From NCBI GenBank assembly GCA_964348085.1, contig CAYGBI010000002.1, forward strand, positions 42,571 to 106,570: DNA of 64,000 nt, written 5' to 3'. A program made the position numbers and the translations under genes. Of this stretch, positions 54,479 through 63,923 are shown one piece after another. Numbering within the stretch: the first letter of the stretch is position 1; each line of letters begins with the position of its first letter. The notes below the pieces were generated by a model. The model searched no databases, was not told where the DNA came from, and saw only the letters and a program-made list of their open reading frames with translations. Source of the DNA: VXYL01 sp964348085. GTDB lineage: Bacteria; Pseudomonadota; Gammaproteobacteria; Pseudomonadales; Azotimanducaceae.

Positions 54479-55336
54479 CTATCCGGGGAGGAGGCGGCCG
54501 ACGGCCTGTCGGCAGCGGACCGGGGCGCCCGCGCGGAACCCCGGGTCCCAGCGGACCCGGCCGGGGGGGAAGAGGACGATCACCGTCGAGCCCATGTTGA
54601 AGCGGCCGATCTCGTCCCCTCGCTCCAGATCGGGGCCATCGAAGTCCCACCGGCGGAGCCGTCCCGGACTCGGGAGGTCGGCGACCGTCCCGGTCCAGGA
54701 GGTCTCGATGCCGCCGACGAGGAGGGCCCCGACCATGACGACCGCGAAGGGGCGCCCGCTCCGGTCCCGGAAGTGGAAGACCACGCGTTCGTTGCGGGCG
54801 AAGAGGTGCCGGATCCGCTCCGAGGTGGCGAGGTTGACGCTGAAGCGGTCGCCGGGGAGGTGGACGAGGGCGGCGAGGGTCGCGTCGATCGGGAGATGGA
54901 CCCGATGGTAGTCGCGGGGAGCGAGATAGATGGTGGCCGCGGCCCCGCCAGCGAACGCGGAGGCCGCTTCCCGATCCCCCCCGAGGAGCGACTCGACCGA
55001 GTAGGTGAGGGACTTCGCCTGGACGAGGGTCGTGCCGGCCAGCTCGCCCGCGTCCTGCACCGTCCCGTCCGAGGGGGCCGCGACCGCGTCCGGGGCGGCA
55101 GGGAGCGGCCGCGTTTCCGGGCGGAGGGCCCGGGTGAAGAAGGCGTTGAAGGTCGGCCAGTCACCCGGCTCGGACTCGACCGCGTCGGACAGGTCCACGT
55201 CGTAGCGCCGTATGGCGGTGCGGATGAGCCACTGCGCCCAAGGGGAGAAGCGGACCCGCGTCGCGTACCGCACGAGCCGGGAGAGGAGGCGGCGCGGATA
55301 CACATGCTGGAGGGCGACGGAGAGGGACGGGCTCAT
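54479..55336 (-). CDS. psd: Phosphatidylserine decarboxylase
   Basis: A 286-residue pyruvoyl-dependent decarboxylase making phosphatidylethanolamine. Signatures: WPTFNAFFTRALRPETRPL, APSDGTVQDAGEL, YLAPRDYHRVHLPIDA (catalytic His) and the self-cleavage site in NMGSTVIVLF (usual LGST; here MGST). ATG 55336 is chosen to match family start (SPSLSVALQHVYP); an open frame extends to 55396. pssA is not next to it. Confidence 0.93.
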   Translation of the reverse strand: MSPSLSVALQHVYPRRLLSRLVRYATRVRFSPWAQWLIRTAIRRYDVDLSDAVESEPGDWPTFNAFFTRALRPETRPLPAAPDAVAAPSDGTVQDAGELAGTTLVQAKSLTYSVESLLGGDREAASAFAGGAAATIYLAPRDYHRVHLPIDATLAALVHLPGDRFSVNLATSERIRHLFARNERVVFHFRDRSGRPFAVVMVGALLVGGIETSWTGTVADLPSPGRLRRWDFDGPDLERGDEIGRFNMGSTVIVLFPPGRVRWDPGFRAGAPVRCRQAVGRLLPG

Positions 55337-55537
55337 GGAATCGGAATCCGGTTCTCCGGCTCTCCCTCGCGTCGGGCCGGCGTCCCGCCGCCGCACGCGC
55401 GGGGTTCTCGTTCGGTCACGCGATGGCGGCCGGTTTCGATGAACCGACCGGCTTTCCCGCCGGTGTACGCTCCCACGAATGACATCGGGCGGCTCGCTTG
55501 CCGACCGGCCGGGAAGCGGTTCGGATGGCGGCGGGTG

Positions 55538-56962
55538 TCAGCCTGTCGACCTGGAATCGTATCCGCGGGGCGCCCCCCACCGCCGGCCGCCCGCGCGGGC
55601 GGGGGGCTCGATGAGCGCCGTCGCGAGGTCCTCCAGGCTTTCGAGGTTGTGCACCGGCCGGAACTCGTCCACGTGGGGGAGGAGGGCGCGGATCCCGGCC
55701 GCCTTCGGCTCGAAACCTTCGTAGCGGAGCAGGGGATTCAGCCACACGAGCCGCCGGCAGGACTTGCGGAGGCGTTCCATCTGGAGGCCGAGTCCTTCGC
55801 CCGCGTCGCGGTCGAGCCCGTCGGAGATGAACAGCACCACCGCACCCTGGCCGCATACCCGGCGGGACCATTCCCGGTTGAATCGGTCGAGACACCGCCC
55901 GATGCGGGTGCCGCCGCTCCAGTCCTCCACCTCCTCGCTCGCCCGCTCGAGCGCCGCGTCCACGTCGCGGTCGCGAAGCGGGCGGGTGACGTTGGTGAGC
56001 CGGGTGCCGAAGACGAAGGAGAACACCCGTCCCCGGTCGCGGGCGAGGGCATGCGCGAAATGGAGCAGCACCCGCGGGTAGCGGCTCATGGACCCGGAGA
56101 TGTCGCAGAGCACCACGATGGGAGCGGGCTTTCGGAGCCGCCGCCGCCGAACGAGCAGGACTTCGCCGGCCCCCTGGCGCAGGCTCCGCCGGAAGGTGGT
56201 TCGCATGTCGACGCGCGAGCCGTGCGGATGGGGGCGATAGCGCCGGGTCGGGGCCGGGGGCACCGCGAGCCTCAGCTTCGCGATGGCCGCCTTGGCCTCC
56301 GCGAGCTCCGCAGCCGACATCTGTTCGAAGTCCCGCGTCCGGAGCACCTCCCGGTCCGACCAGGTGAGGGTGGCATCGAGCTCGATCTCCTCTTCCTCCT
56401 CCTTTTTCTTCGTCTGCGCCTCGCGCTCGGCCCCGGCGAAGAGCGCCTCGCTCAGCCGCCGGCTGAGCGGCCGCGCGTCGCCGCGGGGAGGGGTCGAGGC
56501 GGTGGGCAGGAGGAGGCTCATGACCCGCTCGAGGAGCCGCGGATTCCGCCAGAAGACGTGGAACGCCTCGTCGAAGATCGGCCGCTGGTCGAACCGGCGG
56601 ACGAAGACCGCGTGCAGCGTCCAGTAGAAGTCGTCGCGCCGGGCGAGCCCCGCCGCTTCGACGGCCCGCAGCGCATCGAGCACCGCACCGCTTCCCACCG
56701 GGAGGCCCGCCGCTCGCAGGGTGCGCGCGAAGTGCATGAGGTTGGCGGCGAGGCGGCCCGGAACCTCGGGCCGCTCCCCCCGCTCCCCCCCGGAGGAAGC
56801 CGCCGACCCGGACGCCCCGGCCCCCGCGACGGCATCCGCCACCGACCCCGAAGCGGCAGCCTTCGGGGACCCCGACGCCCCGACCCCCGCGGCGGCAACG
56901 GCTGGGGACCCCGAGGCGTCGGCCTTGGCGGCGGAGCGGGAAGGTTCAGGCGGCGCCGGCAA
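55538..56962 (-). CDS. coxE: VWA-domain protein of the CoxE type
   Basis: A 474-residue protein. The N-terminal ~65 residues are Ala/Gly/Ser/Pro repeats of low complexity (SGSPAVAAAGVGASGS). The middle is helical (LMHFARTLRAAGLPVG, KKEEEEEIELDA). The C-terminal von Willebrand A domain has the metal-binding DISGSMS, SGGTRIG and DGLDRD. CoxE acts with the AAA+ CoxD in maturation of molybdenum hydroxylases. Its start overlaps moxR/coxD by 17 bp. It is separated from coxM-L-S-G by a repeat-rich gap. Confidence 0.9.
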   Translation of the reverse strand: MPAPPEPSRSAAKADASGSPAVAAAGVGASGSPKAAASGSVADAVAGAGASGSAASSGGERGERPEVPGRLAANLMHFARTLRAAGLPVGSGAVLDALRAVEAAGLARRDDFYWTLHAVFVRRFDQRPIFDEAFHVFWRNPRLLERVMSLLLPTASTPPRGDARPLSRRLSEALFAGAEREAQTKKKEEEEEIELDATLTWSDREVLRTRDFEQMSAAELAEAKAAIAKLRLAVPPAPTRRYRPHPHGSRVDMRTTFRRSLRQGAGEVLLVRRRRLRKPAPIVVLCDISGSMSRYPRVLLHFAHALARDRGRVFSFVFGTRLTNVTRPLRDRDVDAALERASEEVEDWSGGTRIGRCLDRFNREWSRRVCGQGAVVLFISDGLDRDAGEGLGLQMERLRKSCRRLVWLNPLLRYEGFEPKAAGIRALLPHVDEFRPVHNLESLEDLATALIEPPARAGGRRWGAPRGYDSRSTG

Positions 56963-57875
56963 TACGCAGCTCGCGCCTGATCCGGTCGATGACGTTCGCC
57001 GCCTCGCTGCCCCGGATGCGGGCGATGTCGTCCTGGTACTTGAGGAGGGAGCCGAGGGTATCGTTGACCACGTCCGGGGAGAGGGCCAGCACGTCGAGCT
57101 GGGAGAGGGCGTGCGCCCAGTCGATGGTCTCGGCGACCCCGGGCGCCTTGAAGAGGTCCATCCCGCGCAGGCCCTGCACGAAGGCGACGACTTCCCGGCT
57201 CAACGCTTCCGGGGTGCCGGGCGCCCGCACCCGCAGGATCTCGAGCTCGCGCTCCGCATCGGGGTAGTCCACCCAGTAGTAGTAGCAGCGGCGCTTGATC
57301 GCATCGTGGATCTCGCGCGTGCGGTTGGAGGTGATGACCACGATCGGGGGCTCGCTCGCGCTGATGGTCCCGAGCTCGGGGATCGTGATCTGGAAGTCGG
57401 CCAGCAGCTCGAGGAGGTACGCCTCGAACGGCTCGTCCGCCCGGTCGAGCTCGTCGATGAGCAGCACCGGGGCACCGGCCGGATCGGGATTGAGGGCGTC
57501 GAGGAGGGGGCGCTCGATGAGGAACCGGCGCGAGAAGATGTCGTCCTCGACCGATTCGATCGACGATGCGTCCCGGTCCTCGCCGCCGAGCTCCGCGAGC
57601 CGGATCCGGATCATCTGCCGCGGGTAGTTCCATTCGTACACCGCGGACGCGACGTCGAGCCCCTCGTAGCACTGGAGGCGAACGAGGCGCCGCCCGAGGA
57701 CCCGGGCGAGGACCCGCGCGACCTCGGTCTTGCCGACCCCCGCCTCGCCTTCGAGGAAGAGCGGGCGGCGCATCCGGAGGGTGAGAAACACCGCGGTCGC
57801 AAGGCTGCGGTCCGCGACGTAGTCGCCCTCGGAGAGCCGGGATACCGTCTCGTCGACGGTGGCGGGAAGGGTCAT
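56946..57875 (-). CDS. coxD: MoxR/CoxD-type AAA+ ATPase
   Basis: A 309-residue AAA+ ATPase with Walker A LEGEAGVGKTEVAR, Walker B VLLIDELDRAD, and sensor segment PIVVITSNRTREIHDAIKRR. In CO dehydrogenase clusters CoxD helps install the Cu/S of the active site; in others it may remodel molybdoenzymes. ATG 57875 lies at the edge of 43-bp tandem repeats (the start context gtcatggcg resembles the repeat unit). It overlaps the coxE gene. Confidence 0.9.
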   Translation of the reverse strand: MTLPATVDETVSRLSEGDYVADRSLATAVFLTLRMRRPLFLEGEAGVGKTEVARVLARVLGRRLVRLQCYEGLDVASAVYEWNYPRQMIRIRLAELGGEDRDASSIESVEDDIFSRRFLIERPLLDALNPDPAGAPVLLIDELDRADEPFEAYLLELLADFQITIPELGTISASEPPIVVITSNRTREIHDAIKRRCYYYWVDYPDAERELEILRVRAPGTPEALSREVVAFVQGLRGMDLFKAPGVAETIDWAHALSQLDVLALSPDVVNDTLGSLLKYQDDIARIRGSEAANVIDRIRRELRIAGAA

Positions 57876-57884
57876 GGCGAAGAA

Positions 57885-58056
57885 GTCATGGTGGGCAGGC
57901 CGTAGCGGGACGGGTCACGGCGAGGAGGTCATGGTGGACAGGGCCGTGGCGGAACAGGTCACGGCAGGAAGTCATGGCAGGCAGGGCCGTGGCGGAACGG
58001 GTCACGGCAGGAGGGAGCACGGCGGGAAGAGGGTATTGCGGGAAAGGTCACGGCGT
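57885..58056. repeat. 43-bp degenerate tandem repeats
   Basis: Three clear 43-bp units start at 57885, 57928 and 57971, each beginning gtcatgg and containing a gggccgtggcgga-like core and gggtcacggc. A fourth, more degenerate unit runs 58014-58056. No T-tract, ORF or array of unique spacers is present, so not CRISPR. A regulator-binding array upstream of moxR/coxD or a minisatellite are both possible. Confidence 0.85.
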
Positions 58057-58227
58057 TGTCCCGGACGGCCTCGGATTGAACCCGCGCCGGGCTCGGTACG
58101 TCCTCGCCGGCGCGCGCGTGCAGGCCCGATCCTCACGGGCAGCGATCGGAGGACACCCGCGCAGCGGCACCAGCGTCCGCGTCCAAGGTGGTTCCACGCT
58201 ACGGCTCCGGTCCCTGGTAGTCCCGTG

Positions 58228-58351
58228 TCATACGTAGGTTCTTAAGCCGTTCAGGCCGTGAAATCCGGACCGTGGGACGCGCCAAAGGACCGATCGCAGG
58301 CTGTTATGGCCGCTTCAACCTCGCCCAATCGGCTTAAGTGCCTACGTATGA
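58228..58351. mobile_element. Probable MITE (124 bp) with 22-bp terminal inverted repeats and 8-bp target duplication
   Basis: The left end 58228-58249 (tcatacgtagg...cttaagccg) pairs with the right end 58330-58351 with 20 of 22 bases matching. The element is flanked by the same 8 bases, gtcccgtg, at 58220-58227 and 58352-58359. It has no coding capacity. This pattern is the hallmark of a non-autonomous transposon moved by a transposase encoded elsewhere. The 8-bp duplication fits several IS families, so the family is not assigned. Confidence 0.75.
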
Positions 58352-58357
58352 GTCCCG

Positions 58358-58449
58358 TGCAGGTCGGATTAGCCGAAGGCGCAATCCGACGTGCCCGCCG
58401 CCGGATCGCCCCCATCGTCGGGTTACGCCTTCGGCTAATCCGACCTGCA
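58358..58449. repeat. Hairpin-forming interspersed repeat (GTCGGATTAGCCGAAGGC type)
   Basis: A 24-bp arm (58358-58381) starting tgcaggtcggattagccg is exactly inverted at 58426-58449. Each arm region also holds a smaller palindrome (gtcggatt ... aatccgac). The 44 bases between could form a small branched structure. Similar GTCGGATTAGC-type repeats are known from intergenic regions of many proteobacteria. It begins inside the target duplication of the MITE. Confidence 0.8.
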
Positions 58450-58529
58450 TCCTTCGTTCGTGTCCGCGACGCGGACCGGAGGAGGGCTCCGGCCCGCAAT
58501 CCGCCGCGGGCGGCTCGCTCGCGGCGGCG

Positions 58530-59330
58530 TCAGCCAGCCGCCGCCGCGGCGACGGCGCGGCGCGCCATCACCCCGACCAGATGGGCGCGGTACCCGGCGC
58601 TCGCGTGGATGTCCTCGTTCAGTCCGTCCGAGGGTACGGAGGCGTCCCGCAACGCGTCGGCGCTGAAGTTCCCGGCGAGCGCGGCTTCCATCGCGCCGGC
58701 GCGGAAGACCCGATCCCCGGCTCCGGTGACCGCGACGCGGACCCCGCTTGCCGTTTCGGCCACCATCACCCCGACGATGGCGTAGCGCGAGGCGGGGTTG
58801 GGAAACTTCGCGTACGCGGCCCGGCGTGGTATGGGGAAGCGCACCGAGACGATGATCTCGCCGTCCTCGAGTGCGGTCTCGAACAGGCCGGTGAAGAAGT
58901 CGTCCCCTGCGATCGTCCGCCGGTCGGTCCGCACGTCGGCCCCGAGCCCCACCACCGCGGCCGGATAGTCCGCGGCCGGGTCGGCGTTCGCGATCGACCC
59001 CCCGATGGTTCCGCAGTTGCGTACCTGGGGATCGCCGATGCCGTCCGCGAGCGCCGCGAGGGCGGGTATCTCGCTTCCCGCCTCGGGGGAGGCGGCGACG
59101 TCGGCATGCCGGGTCATGGCGCCGACCACGATTGCGTCCCCTTCGCGGCGCACCCCCTCGAGCCCCGCGATCGAGCCGAGGTCGACGAGGTCCGACGGAC
59201 TTGCGAGCCGCTGCTTCAGGGTCGGGATGAGGGTCTGGCCGCCGGCCAGCACCTGACCGTCCGCCGCCGCCGCGAGCGCCGCGGCCGCCGCTTCGAGCGT
59301 GCCGGGGCGGTGGTAGTTGAACTCGTACAT
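58530..59330 (-). CDS. coxM: FAD-binding middle subunit of a xanthine dehydrogenase/CO dehydrogenase family enzyme (CoxM)
   Basis: A 266-residue subunit carrying FAD. Motifs: YHRPGTLEAAAAALAAA near the N-terminus, LAGGQTLIPTLKQRLA (FAD pyrophosphate), and NCGTIGGSIANADPAADYP. ATG 59330 has AAGGAG at good spacing. It follows coxL by 29 bp. Electrons would pass from Mo to FeS to this FAD. Confidence 0.93.
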   Translation of the reverse strand: MYEFNYHRPGTLEAAAAALAAAADGQVLAGGQTLIPTLKQRLASPSDLVDLGSIAGLEGVRREGDAIVVGAMTRHADVAASPEAGSEIPALAALADGIGDPQVRNCGTIGGSIANADPAADYPAAVVGLGADVRTDRRTIAGDDFFTGLFETALEDGEIIVSVRFPIPRRAAYAKFPNPASRYAIVGVMVAETASGVRVAVTGAGDRVFRAGAMEAALAGNFSADALRDASVPSDGLNEDIHASAGYRAHLVGVMARRAVAAAAAG

Positions 59331-59359
59331 GTTCTCGCTCCTTTGCGCCCGGACCGGAC

Positions 59360-61697
59360 CTAGCCCTTGAGCGCCCGCCAGACCGCCTGCGGGGTGGCCG
59401 GCATGTCGATGGCACTCGAGTCGATGGCATCGGTGATCGCGTTCATCACCGCGGCCGGGGCCGCAATCGCCCCCGCTTCGCCGCATCCCTTGACCCCGAG
59501 CGGATTGTGGGGGCACGGGGTGCACGTGGTCTCGACGGTGAGGTCCGGGAGGTCGTCCGCCCGCGGCATGGTGTAGTCCATGAACGATCCGGTCAGCAAC
59601 TGTCCGTCCCCGTCGTAGGCGCAGCCTTCGAGCAGGGCCTGGCCGACCCCATGCGCCACCCCGCCGTGGACCTGGCCTTCCACGATCATCGGATTGACGA
59701 CGTTGCCGAAGTCGTCGACGGCCACCCAGTTCACGATCTCGGTCGCCCCGGTCTCCGGGTCCACTTCGACCTCGCATACGTGCGTTCCGGCCGGGAAGGT
59801 GAAGTTCGCGGGATCGTAGAAGCCCGTTTCCTCGAGCCCCGGTTCCAACTCGTCGAGCGGGTAGTTGTGCGGAACGTACGCGGAGAACGCGACCTCGGCG
59901 ATATTCATGCTGCGGTCGGTGCCCGCCACCGTGAAGTTGCCGCCCGAGAACTCGATGTCCTCCTCGGACGCTTCGAGCGAGAAGGCCGCGATCTTGCGCC
60001 CCTTGGCGATGATCTTGTCCATCGCCTTCACGAGGGCGGAGCCGCCCACCGCGAGGGAGCGCGAGCCGTACGTGCCCATGCCGAACGGCGTCTTCTCCGT
60101 GTCTCCGTGCACCACCTCGACGTTCTCGAACGGAACCCCGAGATAGTCCGAGACGAGTTGCGCGAACGTGGTCTCGTGACCCTGTCCGTGGCTGTGCGAG
60201 CCGGTGTAGACGAGCACGTTCCCGGTCGGGTTGAAGCGGATGCCGCCCGATTCCCAGAGGCCGACGCCGGCGCCGAGCGACCCCACCACCTGGGAGGGGG
60301 CGATGCCGCACGCTTCGATGTAGGCGCTGAGGCCGATCCCCCGGAGCTTCCCCTCCGCACCGGACGCTTCGCGCCGGGCGGCGAAGCCGCCGTAGTCCGC
60401 GAGGTCCAGGGCTCGGTCGAGAGCGAGCCGGTAGTTTCCGGAGTCGTACTCCAGGGCCACCTTGGTGGGGTAGGGGAACGCGTCGGCGGGAATGAAGTTG
60501 CGGCGCCGGATCTCGGCGGGGTCGATACCCATCTCGCGCGCCGCCTGGTCGACGATGCGCTCGACGACGTAGGTCGCCTCCGGGCGTCCCGCGCCGCGGA
60601 GCGCGTCCACCGGGGTCGTGTTGGTGAATACCGCCTTGACCTCGCAGTAGATGGCCTCGGTGGTGTACTGGCCCTGGAGCAGGGTGCCGTAGAGGTAGGA
60701 GGGCACACAGCTCGCGAAGGTCGAGAGATAGGCGCCCATGTTGGCGAGGGTCGAAACCCGCAGCCCGAGGAACCGCCCGTCCGCGTCGAGGGCGAGCTCC
60801 ACGTGCGTCTCATGGTCCCGTCCGTGCGCGTCGGCGACGAAGGACTCGGAGCGGTCGGCGGTCCACCTGACCGGCCGGCCGACCTTTCCGGCCGCCCACA
60901 GGACCGCCGTTTCCTCCTGGTAGATGAAGATCTTGGACCCGAATCCGCCGCCCACGTCGGGCGCGATGACGTGCAGCTTGTGCTCGGGCGCGATCCGGAC
61001 GAACGCGGCGAGCACCAGGCGGTGGACGTGCGGGTTCTGGCTCGTGAGACGCAGCGTGTAGTCGCCGGTGGCGGGGTTGTAGTCCCCCAGCGCGGCCCGC
61101 GGCTCCATCGCGTTGGGGATGAGCCGGTTGTTGACGAGGTCGAGGCGCGCCACGTGGTGGGCGCGGGCGAAGGCTTCGTCGGTGGCCGCGCGGTCTCCGA
61201 TCTCCCAGTCGTAGCAGAGGTTGCCGGGAGCCTCGGGGTGGATCTGCGGCGCGTCGTCCGCGAGTGCGTCCCGCATGGACACCACCGCCGGCAGGGGGGT
61301 GTAGCTCACCACCACCCGCTCCGCCGCGTCCCGCGCCTCGCGGGCGCTCTCCGCCACCACGATGGCGATCGCGTCTCCGACGTGGCGCACCGTGTCGACC
61401 GCGAGCACGGGGTGGGGCGGCGCCTTGTGGGGCTCGCCGTCCTTGCCCGTGACCACCCAGCCGCAGATGAGCGAGCCGACCTCGTCGCGGGCCATGTCCG
61501 CCCCGGTCAGGACCGCGACCACGCCCGGTGCGGCGGACGCATCCGCGGTGTCCACGGTGAAGGTGGCGTGCGGATGGGTCGATCGCACGAACGCGGCGCA
61601 GGTCTGGCGAGGGAGGGAGGTGTCGTCGGTGTAGTCGCCGGTGCCGGTGAGGAACCGTTGGTCTTCGGTGCGGGGGACCGATGCCCCGATGCCGTTC

Positions 61698-61705
<8 letters not shown>
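59360..61705 (-). CDS. Molybdopterin-binding large subunit of a xanthine dehydrogenase/CO dehydrogenase family enzyme (CoxL, form II-like)
   Basis: A 781-residue catalytic subunit with molybdopterin cytosine dinucleotide. Visible: PHVHRLVLAAFVRIAP, IAPDVGGGFGSKIFIYQEE, the active-site loop ALRGAGRPEATY, SHSHGQGHETTFAQL and GVKGCGEAGAIAAPAA with the catalytic Glu. The loop matches form II (AYRGAGR, with Leu for Tyr) and not the AYxCSFR of true CO dehydrogenase, so CO is unlikely as the main substrate. ATG 61705 has GGAGG upstream and overlaps coxS by 8 bp. Confidence 0.93.
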
Positions 61706-62173
<468 letters not shown>

Positions 62174-62183
<10 letters not shown>

Positions 62184-62671
62184 GTGCCTTGCTCCTCCTG
62201 ATCGGCCGGCTCGCCCTCCTCGGAGGACGAGTCCGGCGTGACGACTTCCACGAAGCGGGAAAAGAAGTCCGCCCCGATCTTGCGGGCGGTGCCGCCGATG
62301 AGCCGCGACCCCACCTGGGCGATCTTGCCTCCCGGCTGGACGCGCGCAGCGTATCGGAGCAACGTTCCGTCGTCCGTCGCTTCCAGGCTCACATCCGCGC
62401 TTCCCGAGGCGAATCCGGCCGCGCCTCCCTTTCCTTCACCGGAAAGAGTATAGCTCTCCGGCGGGTTCAGGTTGGACACCGCGAGGCGGGTCCTGAAGCG
62501 GGCCTTGACGGGGCCGACCCTGGCCAGCACGTCCGCGTCGAACTCGTTCTCGCCCACGCGCTCGATCGTCTGGCAGCCGGGGATGCACCGGCCGATGATA
62601 TCGGGATCGTTGAGCGCTTCGAAGACGGCTTCGCGGGGCAGGGGGATGTGGAATTCGCCAGAAAGGTCCAT
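62174..62671 (-). CDS. coxG: CoxG-type SRPBCC protein (carbon monoxide dehydrogenase accessory)
   Basis: A 165-residue SRPBCC-fold protein, homologous to CoxG, thought to recruit or anchor the enzyme at the membrane. Starts DLSGEFHIPLPREAVFEALND, with PDIIGRCIPGCQTIERVGE and AGGKIAQVGSRLI-like late motif (QPGGKIAQVGSRLIG). ATG 62671 fits the family start; the frame is open far upstream but without similarity. First gene of the coxGSLM operon. Confidence 0.9.
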
Positions 62672-63019
62672 GGTCGCGCGGCTCCGGTCGGTCCACCCGA
62701 GTATAGCCCGGAACCGGGTTTCCGACCGGCGATCCCTCACTGGCCGCCCAGGGCTCGTTTCTCGTTCGGCAACGAGTGAACCGGGTCTGTTCAGCAGGTC
62801 ATGCGGGAACGCATTTCGTCGTCCGCGTGTCGGTTCGGGCCTCATGAAGCTGCCTTCGATCGCGCGGGCGACCGATCCGCGCCCGCGGCCAGCACTCGGT
62901 CGCGACGAGAGAATGGTCCTGGCTGGCCACCCCCTCGCTGGCCGTCGCGCCGCTACAGCCCCGGTCGCGAGCCGTGCTAACGTTGCCGCGCACGACCGCA
63001 CACATCGGGAAGCGATGCG
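62672..63019. promoter_or_regulatory. Divergent control region between coxG and crotonase
   Basis: 348 bp without a supported gene separates two divergent genes and should carry both promoters. It contains two short inverted repeats, cccggaaccggg (62707-62718) and ctcgttcggcaacgag (62761-62776), that could be operators. No standard sigma-70 promoter was identified. Confidence 0.35.
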
Positions 63020-63829
63020 ATGACCGACCCTTATGCCGGCTACGAGCGGCTGACCTTCGACCGCCCCGAGGCGGGGATCCTGCGAGTGACGTTCAATCGC
63101 CCGGAGCGCTACAACGCGCTCGACGCGATCGGCCACCGGGAGCTCACCTATCTGTGGCCGAAGATCGACGCCGACCCCGACCTCGACTGCGTGATCCTCA
63201 CCGGCGCCGGGCGGGCGTTCTCGGCGGGCGGGGACTTCGACCTCATCGAGCGGAACATGCAGTCGTTCGAGCACCTGGTGGAGACGTGGAAGGAGGCGCG
63301 CGCCCTCGTCTACAACCTCCTCGACTGCAACAAGCCCCTGGTGTCCGCGATCAACGGGCCGGCGGTGGGGGCGGGTCTGGTGGCCGCGCTGCTGTGCGAC
63401 GTGTCCATTGCGGCCCGCTCGGCCCGGATCACGGACGGGCATACCCGGCTCGGGGTGGCGGCCGGCGACCATGCCGCGATCATCTGGCCCCTCCTGTGCG
63501 GAATGGCCAAGGCGAAGTACTACCTCATGACCTGCGACGTCCTCACCGGCACGGAGGCGGAGCGGATCGGCCTCGTATCGCTCTGCGTGGACGACGACGC
63601 CCTTCAGGACAAAGCCCTCGAGGTGGCGCGCAAGCTCGCCCGGGGCGCTCCGTCGGCCATTCGCTGGACCAAGCACGCGCTCAACAACTGGCTGCGCATG
63701 GCCGGCCCCACCTTCGACACCTCGCTCGCGCTCGAGATGATGGGTTTCGCGAGCTCCGAGGTGCGCGAGGGGCTGGCGTCGCTGCGCGAGAAGCGCGAGC
63801 CGGACTTCCCGCGGGGCTCGCCGGTCTGA
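63020..63829 (+). CDS. Enoyl-CoA hydratase/isomerase family protein
   Basis: A 269-residue crotonase-fold enzyme. Motifs: VTFNRPERYNALDAIG, FSAGGDFDLIERN and SAINGPAVGAGLVAALLCDV (oxyanion hole). The usual PE.xxLG acid region reads GHTRLGVAAGDHAAII, where the catalytic acid positions of hydratases appear replaced, so the reaction may differ (isomerase or other). Divergent from the cox operon, whose CoA or aromatic substrate is unknown. Confidence 0.9.
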   Translation: MTDPYAGYERLTFDRPEAGILRVTFNRPERYNALDAIGHRELTYLWPKIDADPDLDCVILTGAGRAFSAGGDFDLIERNMQSFEHLVETWKEARALVYNLLDCNKPLVSAINGPAVGAGLVAALLCDVSIAARSARITDGHTRLGVAAGDHAAIIWPLLCGMAKAKYYLMTCDVLTGTEAERIGLVSLCVDDDALQDKALEVARKLARGAPSAIRWTKHALNNWLRMAGPTFDTSLALEMMGFASSEVREGLASLREKREPDFPRGSPV

Positions 63830-63864
63830 CCCCGGTCCGACCCCGGTCTGACCCCGGCCTGACC
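63821..63864. repeat. Four 11-bp direct repeats over the crotonase stop codon
   Basis: Four units of CCGGTCTGACC type (two with a single base changed) run from 63821 to 63864. The first contains the end and stop codon of the crotonase gene. The repeat may have arisen by slippage. Confidence 0.85.
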
Positions 63865-63923
63865 GTGGACCGCAGTGACCGGCAGGTCGATGAGCGCAGC
63901 GTGGTCCGACGTTCCGCACCCCC

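Noticed and set aside
54395..56980. 861-codon plus-strand open frame opposite psd and coxE
   Set aside because: Antisense of two well-supported genes, low-complexity Pro/Glu/Arg composition; a high-GC artefact.
57885..58056. CRISPR array
   Set aside because: Units abut without unique spacers and are degenerate; no cas genes are present.
57859..58245. Plus-strand open frame through the 43-bp repeats
   Set aside because: The translation only reflects the repeats (Gly/Arg/His/Thr); no start context or similarity.
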